From: Syntrophomonadaceae bacterium
GTDB taxonomy: Bacteria > Bacillota > Dethiobacteria > DTU022
Assembly (NCBI GenBank): GCA_007131435.1
Contig: SLQM01000261.1
Location: 1-11,162, forward strand
Length of the DNA stretch: 11,162 nt
Direction of reading: 5' to 3'
Program-made: the position numbers and the translations under genes
The notes under the pieces: model-generated
Told to the model about the DNA's origin: nothing
The model's input: the letters and a program-made list of their open reading frames with translations, nothing else
Databases searched by the model: none
Shown: positions 7,545-11,162 of the stretch, one piece after another
Numbering within the stretch: position 1 is the stretch's first letter
Layout of the letters: each line of letters begins with the position of its first letter

Positions 7545-9701
7545 TTGAAAGAGAGTAAAAGAAATAATACTGGAAAAGAGCTCCAGCAAAAGATTGAGCA
7601 ATTGCTGAATGAATCCAGGCAGGCATCACGAACCCTGCCCCAGATCATTAATGCCCTGGGGATGGATAAAAATGATCAGGCCATCTTGCTGGAAGAGCTT
7701 AAAAAAATGATCACCGCGGGGTTGGTGGTAAAAACCGAAGGCAACAGGTACGGTTTACCGGAGCGGCTTGGTTACCTGACAGGTGTGCTTGAAGGGAACC
7801 GCAGGGGATTTGCCTTCCTGCGTCCCGATCGCCAGGGGGAAGATGTTTTTATCAGTTCCGGTAACCTGAAAAGTGCAGCCCATGGAGACAGGGTTGTTGT
7901 TCGCCTCGATCAGAAGCGCAGCAGGAAGAAACGGCGCGAGGGAACGGTAATCGGGATCATTAAACGTGGACAGCGCCGCCTGGTGGGTACTCTTCATCGC
8001 CGGGGCAGGAAAAGCGTATATGTCACCCCCGACGACAGCAGGTTCCCGGGAGAGATCCAGGTCACCCTGAAAGGCTTGAAGCAGGTTGAAAGCGGGGATA
8101 AAGTTGTTGTTGAGATTGATGAATGGGGCCAGGGCAGACGCCCTTCCAGGGGCAAGGTTGTAGAGCATCTCGGTGAACCGGGGACTGTGCAAACCGAGCA
8201 GTTAACCTTCAAACATCGCTTTGAACTGCCCGGCGAACATCCGCAGGCGGTATTAAAAGAAGTTGAAGCGCTTCCCGGGGAAGAAAAAATTCCTGACTTA
8301 ATAGGAACTAACGGCCGCAGGGATTTACGCGACCTGAAAATGGTTACAATTGACGATAAAACGGCAAAGGATTTTGACGATGCAGTTTCTATCGAACCAG
8401 GAGAAAATGGTGGGTTCAGGCTTGGTGTGCACATTGCCGATGTATCTAATTACGTGCGTGGCGGAAAAGCCATCGACCGTGAAGCCCTGAAGAGGGGAAC
8501 AAGCATCTACCTTGTAGAGCGGGCAATTCACATGCTGCCCCCAGCCCTGTCAGAAAACCTGTGCAGTCTTCAGGCAGGCAGAGATCGCCTGGCAGTAAGC
8601 GTGATCATCGATATTGATGGCGAAGGAGAGCTGGCAAAAGCAGACTTTTTCCCCAGCGTGATCAGGGTAACAGAACGCCTGACTTACCAGCAGGTGGAAG
8701 AGTATTTAAAAGATAACAATAAAAAAGACCTTTTTAAAAACCCTGCCCTGCCAAAGATGGTTGATCAGATGGAAAGCCTGGCCGGGATATTAAGAAAAAG
8801 GCGCTTTGAACGGGGCGCGCTGGACCTTGATCTGCCGGAGGCGCGGATAGAACTTGATGATCAGGGGACGCCGCTTTCTATTGAGAAACGCAGTATGGGC
8901 CGTTCAGAGTCGCTAATTGAAGAGTTCATGATTTACTGTAACGAAACAGTGGCACAGTTTTTATACAGGAAAAAGAAGCCCTGTATCTACCGAATTCATG
9001 CCGTGCCAACTGATGAGAAGCTATATGCCTTGCGTGAAACCCTGACCCTGATGGGGATTAAAGCAGCCAAGGGGATCAAGGTGCTGAAAGCGAAGCACCT
9101 GAAAAAACTTTTGGAGGATTCTAAGGGTGAAACGGCAGAAAGGCTGGTCCGCTACCTGGTGCTGCGCTCTTTGCCCCAGGCGCGTTACAGCGCAGCAAAC
9201 GAGGGGCACTTCGGTCTTGCTTCAGGCTGCTACTGTCACTTTACCTCGCCCATCAGGCGCTATCCAGACCTGGTAGTGCACAGGATCTTGAAACAGCAGC
9301 TTTCCGAGGGCGGTTTTTCCACTGAAAAAATGAAACGCCTGCAAAGCCGCCTGCCGGCCATTGCCGAGCAGTCCTCGTTAAGGGAAAGGGCCGCAGCAGA
9401 GGCTGAACGGGCCAGCCTGGATATCAAAAAGGCGCACTACATGGAAAGCAAGCTGGGAGAAGAATTTACAGGTATAATTAATGGTGTAACGAACTTCGGC
9501 CTGTTCGTTGAGCTCGACAACACTGTGGAAGGGATGATCCCCATCGGTGAGCTAGGCGATGATTATTACGTCTATAATGAAAAAACCCTGTCCCTGCTGG
9601 GCGAAAGAACCCGGAAAAGATACCGCCTGGGAGACTCCATCCGGGTCCGGGTTGTAAGGGCCAACAGGGAAGAAGGACAGGTAACCTTCGCCCTCGCCTA
9701 A
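7545..9701 (+). CDS. rnr: ribonuclease R (3'-5' exoribonuclease, RNB family)
   Basis: RNase R degrades structured RNA processively from the 3' end and works with SmpB-tmRNA to remove mRNA from stalled ribosomes. The 718-residue protein has the full domain order. A winged-helix region (about 10-68) is followed by two cold-shock domains (about 76-215, the first with RRGFAFLRPD). The RNB catalytic domain spans about 263-595, and a C-terminal S1 domain about 640-717 (VTNFGLFVELDNTVEGMIP). The four metal-binding aspartates are present in TIDDKTAKDFDDA: Asp270, Asp276, Asp278 and Asp279. The HFTSPIRRYPDL motif begins at His565. The long Lys-rich tail of the E. coli enzyme (813 residues) is absent. 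The start is TTG at 7545, with GAGGAG at 7531-7536 giving 8-base spacing. No strong promoter was found between the secG terminator and this start. RNase R and smpB are often adjacent in Bacillota; here a nitroreductase gene separates them. Confidence 0.97.
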   Translation: MKESKRNNTGKELQQKIEQLLNESRQASRTLPQIINALGMDKNDQAILLEELKKMITAGLVVKTEGNRYGLPERLGYLTGVLEGNRRGFAFLRPDRQGEDVFISSGNLKSAAHGDRVVVRLDQKRSRKKRREGTVIGIIKRGQRRLVGTLHRRGRKSVYVTPDDSRFPGEIQVTLKGLKQVESGDKVVVEIDEWGQGRRPSRGKVVEHLGEPGTVQTEQLTFKHRFELPGEHPQAVLKEVEALPGEEKIPDLIGTNGRRDLRDLKMVTIDDKTAKDFDDAVSIEPGENGGFRLGVHIADVSNYVRGGKAIDREALKRGTSIYLVERAIHMLPPALSENLCSLQAGRDRLAVSVIIDIDGEGELAKADFFPSVIRVTERLTYQQVEEYLKDNNKKDLFKNPALPKMVDQMESLAGILRKRRFERGALDLDLPEARIELDDQGTPLSIEKRSMGRSESLIEEFMIYCNETVAQFLYRKKKPCIYRIHAVPTDEKLYALRETLTLMGIKAAKGIKVLKAKHLKKLLEDSKGETAERLVRYLVLRSLPQARYSAANEGHFGLASGCYCHFTSPIRRYPDLVVHRILKQQLSEGGFSTEKMKRLQSRLPAIAEQSSLRERAAAEAERASLDIKKAHYMESKLGEEFTGIINGVTNFGLFVELDNTVEGMIPIGELGDDYYVYNEKTLSLLGERTRKRYRLGDSIRVRVVRANREEGQVTFALA

Positions 9702-9709
9702 AACATGCC

Positions 9710-9744
9710 AAGGTTGACAAGGGGACGTACTATTTGTCAACCTT
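9710..9744. repeat. REP-like palindrome downstream of rnr
   Basis: AAGGTTGACAA at 9710-9720 and TTGTCAACCTT at 9734-9744 are perfect 11-base inverted arms around a 13-base loop that starts GGGGACGTAC. It begins eight bases after the rnr stop codon. From memory, hairpins with TTGACA/TGTCAA arms and a GGGGACG-type core recur in many copies in clostridial and other anaerobe genomes, often beside Y1 (IS200-like, REP-associated) transposase genes; no such gene is present here. No T-run follows, so it is not a standard intrinsic terminator, though it could protect the 3' end of the rnr transcript. The inverted repeat is certain; the REP identity is inferred. Confidence 0.6.
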
Positions 9745-9863
9745 TACTTCAAAGAATAAGGGGTGTGGAAGGGACGATTTGAGCCAGGAAGAAAGGGCAC
9801 CTGACAGATTTGAAAATGGCAGATTGGGTTTTTGCCTCTATTTTATTGAAAAGTATTTTTATC

Positions 9864-9896
9864 ATAAACCTGGCAATACTGCACCTGGTTTATAAT
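9864..9896 (+). promoter_or_regulatory. candidate promoter with overlapping inverted repeat before nitroreductase
   Basis: A perfect -10 box, TATAAT, lies at 9891-9896. The best -35 candidate is CTGGCA at 9870-9875 (4 of 6) with a short 15-base spacer, so the promoter may depend on an activator. ATAAACC at 9864-9870 and GGTTTAT at 9887-9893 form perfect inverted arms. After one T-T mismatch, GG at 9872-9873 and CC at 9884-9885 extend the symmetry. The repeat covers the region between -35 and -10 and runs into the -10 box, as a repressor operator would. The bound protein is unknown. Confidence 0.4.
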
Positions 9897-9965
9897 AAAG
9901 GCAAATATTAAGCGAACCTTAAAAGGCTTATTAATCTTAAAATTAATTCTAAGGGAGGCTTCCAG

Positions 9966-10505
9966 ATGGAGCTTTATGAAGTTCTTGAAACAAGAAGAAG
10001 TGTGCGCAAGTATAAAATAGATGAGGTTAGTGAAGATGTACTGAAAAAGGTGTTAGAGGCTGCCCGAATATCACCATCCTGGAGCAATCTTCAGTGCTGG
10101 CGTTTTATTGTTGTCCGTGACAGGGCAGCAAAAAAGAAACTGGCAGCCAGTATGCCCGATAAAAATCCGGCGAAAAAAGCGGTAGGTGATACTGCTCCCG
10201 TAGTGGTTGTTCTTTGTGCCGATCCGAAAGAGTCGGGTGACCAGGATGGCAAGGATTATTACCTGCTTGATGCGGGACTGGCAATGCAGCAAATGATGCT
10301 TGCCGCGCATGCGGAAGGGCTTGGTACCTGCTGGGTTGCCTGGTTTGATGAAGCAAAGGCGAGGGAAGTTTGCTCTGTACCCGAAGGTTACCGAGTTGTT
10401 GGTTTAACACCTCTAGGTTACCCGGAAAAGCAGCCTTCAGCCCGCCCGCGAAAAGATTTTGAAGAGATCATTTTTGACGAGAAGTGGGGAAACCCATTCA
10501 AGTAA
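9966..10505 (+). CDS. nitroreductase-family flavoprotein
   Basis: The 179-residue protein belongs to the FMN-dependent nitroreductase-like fold. Typical features are the N-terminal FMN phosphate-binding RRSVRKY (residues 10-16), SPSWSNLQCWRFIVV (36-50) in place of the more common PSxxNxQPWxF, the helix segment DAGLAMQQMMLAAHAEGLGTCW, and VVGLTPLGYPEKQPSARPRK near the C terminus. Such proteins act in the cytoplasm, normally as homodimers, and use NAD(P)H to reduce nitro compounds, quinones or other acceptors; the natural substrate cannot be read from sequence. Cys44 replaces the usual Pro after Gln43. The start ATG at 9966 has GGGAGG 7 bases upstream. The gene lies between rnr and smpB, has its own promoter-like leader, and seems an insertion into an otherwise conserved neighbourhood. 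No clear terminator follows. Confidence 0.9.
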   Translation: MELYEVLETRRSVRKYKIDEVSEDVLKKVLEAARISPSWSNLQCWRFIVVRDRAAKKKLAASMPDKNPAKKAVGDTAPVVVVLCADPKESGDQDGKDYYLLDAGLAMQQMMLAAHAEGLGTCWVAWFDEAKAREVCSVPEGYRVVGLTPLGYPEKQPSARPRKDFEEIIFDEKWGNPFK

Positions 10506-10580
10506 ATTTATCAAAAATGAAAGGCCCTTTTCCAGGCTTGGTTATTACCGGCAGATTAACAAGAGTGGAGAATATTGTTA

Positions 10581-11039
10581 ATGGAAAAAGTAGTTGCAAC
10601 AAACCGTAAAGCTAGGCATGATTACCATATCGAGGAAAATTACGAAGCCGGTATAGTCTTAACCGGAACAGAGGTTAAATCTGTCCGCAGTTCTAAGGTT
10701 AACCTGAAGGACAGCTATGCCAGGGTTGAAAATGGCGAAATTTTCCTGTATAATATGCATATAAGCCCTTATGAGCCGGGCAACCGTTATAACCACGATC
10801 CGCTGCGTGTCCGGAAGTTACTAATGCACAAGATAGAGATTAACCGGTTATCCGGCAAGATTATGGAAAAGGGGTATGCCTTAATTCCGCTAAAGCTCTA
10901 CCTGAAAAAGGGAAGAGTGAAAGTGGAGATTGGATTGGCCCGCGGTAAAAAACTATACGATAAGAGACGTGATATTGCCGAACGGGATAGCAAACGTGAA
11001 ATGGAGCGGGCATTCCGCGACAAGCAAAGAGATTACTAA
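10581..11039 (+). CDS. smpB: SsrA-binding protein SmpB
   Basis: SmpB binds the tRNA-like domain of tmRNA, helps its alanylation and carries it into the empty A site of stalled ribosomes. The 152-residue product has the usual length and motifs. These are ATNRKARHDYHIEENYEAG and LTGTEVKSVRSSKVNLKDSY at the N terminus, then HISPYEPGNRYNHDP, then IPLKLYLKKGRVKVEIGLARGKKLYDKR. A basic C-terminal tail (about 130-152, ending FRDKQRDY) is the part that occupies the mRNA channel. The ATG at 10581 is chosen with GGAG at 10567-10570 (10-base spacing); a TTG at 10575 in frame would be only 4 bases from that site. The partner RNA gene ssrA begins 5 bases after the stop. Confidence 0.97.
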   Translation: MEKVVATNRKARHDYHIEENYEAGIVLTGTEVKSVRSSKVNLKDSYARVENGEIFLYNMHISPYEPGNRYNHDPLRVRKLLMHKIEINRLSGKIMEKGYALIPLKLYLKKGRVKVEIGLARGKKLYDKRRDIAERDSKREMERAFRDKQRDY

Positions 11040-11044
11040 GATTT

Positions 11045-11162
11045 GGGGGCGTAAGGATTCGACGGGGGTATTGGAAGCAGAAGCTGCAGGTCCAGGACCA
11101 TGGCCTGGTGAAAACATGGAACGGCTATAAACGCCAAACCGAATTACGCACTCGCTGCTTAA
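11045..11162 (+). ncRNA. ssrA: transfer-messenger RNA (tmRNA), 3' part missing
   Basis: tmRNA acts first as a tRNA and then as an mRNA to rescue stalled ribosomes and tag their products for proteolysis. The 5' end GGGGGCGTAAGGATTCGACG (from 11045) is the conserved tmRNA start, whose first seven bases should pair with the missing 3' acceptor strand. A complete H-type pseudoknot (PK1) is visible. CCAGG at 11092-11096 pairs with CCTGG at 11104-11108, and CCATG in the loop (11098-11102) pairs with CATGG at 11115-11119. The resume codon GCC at 11133 is base 89 of the RNA, matching the E. coli position of about 90. The window ends on the tag stop codon, so PK2-PK4 and the tRNA-like 3' half lie beyond it. 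With only five bases after smpB, co-transcription and 5' processing by RNase P are likely. Confidence 0.93.
11133..11162 (+). other. tmRNA proteolysis-tag reading frame (AKPNYALAA)
   Basis: The codons GCC AAA CCG AAT TAC GCA CTC GCT GCT TAA encode AKPNYALAA and a stop. With the alanine carried by tmRNA itself, the tag added to stalled proteins would be A-AKPNYALAA. The YALAA end is the standard signal for ClpXP and related proteases. The N-terminal half differs from the common acidic ANDENYALAA type: it has Lys-Pro where Asp/Glu are usual, and it is one residue shorter. The frame begins 13 bases after PK1, as expected. Confidence 0.9.

Larger units (their letters stand above)
9702..9965. other. 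264-base intergenic region with palindrome and candidate control site
   Basis: This is the longest non-coding stretch in the window. It contains a REP-like palindrome at its left end and then purine-rich sequence with CAGATT twice (from about 9805 to 9830). The right part is AT-rich, with a TATAAT box overlapped by an inverted repeat, a short palindrome CCTTAAAAGG at 9917-9926, and GGGAGG at 9953-9958 as ribosome binding site of the next gene. A 38-codon TTG-initiated frame (9779-9895) exists but has no recognisable similarity. No RNA gene was recognised. Confidence 0.6.

Noticed and set aside
7755..8434. Two overlapping minus-strand open frames of about 146 codons inside rnr
   Set aside because: They are antisense to conserved RNase R sequence with no family signature or ribosome binding site; treated as shadows.
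9820..9845. TGGCAG followed by TTTTTGCC as a sigma-54 (-24/-12) promoter
   Set aside because: The GG and GC elements are 14 bases apart instead of 10, so it does not fit the consensus. No other sigma-54 site was found in the intergenic regions.
9779..9895. 38-codon TTG-initiated frame in the rnr-nitroreductase gap, with GGAAGGG just upstream
   Set aside because: No recognisable similarity, weak start, and its end runs through the candidate operator and the -10 box; likely chance. Conservation in relatives would reopen it.
10523..10535. AAAGGCCCTTT palindrome after the nitroreductase as a terminator
   Set aside because: The stem is short with a tiny loop and no T-run follows.

Overview
The window looks like a conserved housekeeping stretch from a Gram-positive bacterium of the Bacillota, most likely a clostridial lineage. 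The signs are a WhiA homologue, an eno-secG-rnr-smpB-ssrA gene order typical of low-GC Gram-positives, strong GGAGG-type ribosome binding sites, several TTG starts, and base composition close to balanced by eye. The rpoN-pgk junction and the short tmRNA tag ending in NYALAA fit the Peptococcaceae/Syntrophomonadaceae side of Clostridia, but that placement is only a guess. No phage, insertion-sequence transposase, CRISPR array or defence system is visible.

Layout, all genes on the + strand. Bases 1-818 hold the 3' part of whiA. Bases 899-2317 hold rpoN (sigma-54). It runs straight into a four-gene lower-glycolysis block: pgk (2334-3518), tpiA (3544-4311), gpmI (4308-5840) and eno (5855-7132). 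These are packed with gaps of 16 and 25 bases, a 4-base overlap, and a gap of 14. Together they convert 1,3-bisphosphoglycerate to phosphoenolpyruvate and interconvert the triose phosphates. The usual first genes of such an operon, cggR and gapA, are absent here, and rpoN sits where they would be.

An extended -10 promoter then drives secG (7218-7442), which ends at a clear intrinsic terminator. RNase R (rnr, 7545-9701) follows. The 264-base gap after rnr holds a 35-base perfect-armed palindrome that resembles REP/RAYT-type repeats. It also holds a promoter-like TATAAT overlapped by an operator-like inverted repeat in front of a small nitroreductase-family flavoprotein (9966-10505). The window closes with smpB (10581-11039) and, five bases later, the 5' part of ssrA (tmRNA). 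The window end falls exactly on the stop codon of the tmRNA tag reading frame.

Functionally there are two themes: central glycolysis, and translation/RNA quality control. RNase R, SmpB and tmRNA act together in trans-translation, where stalled ribosomes are released and defective mRNA is degraded. I found no clearly novel system. The most notable points are the rpoN-pgk arrangement without gapA, the atypical basic tmRNA tag (AKPNYALAA), the REP-like palindrome, and the candidate operator in front of the nitroreductase.
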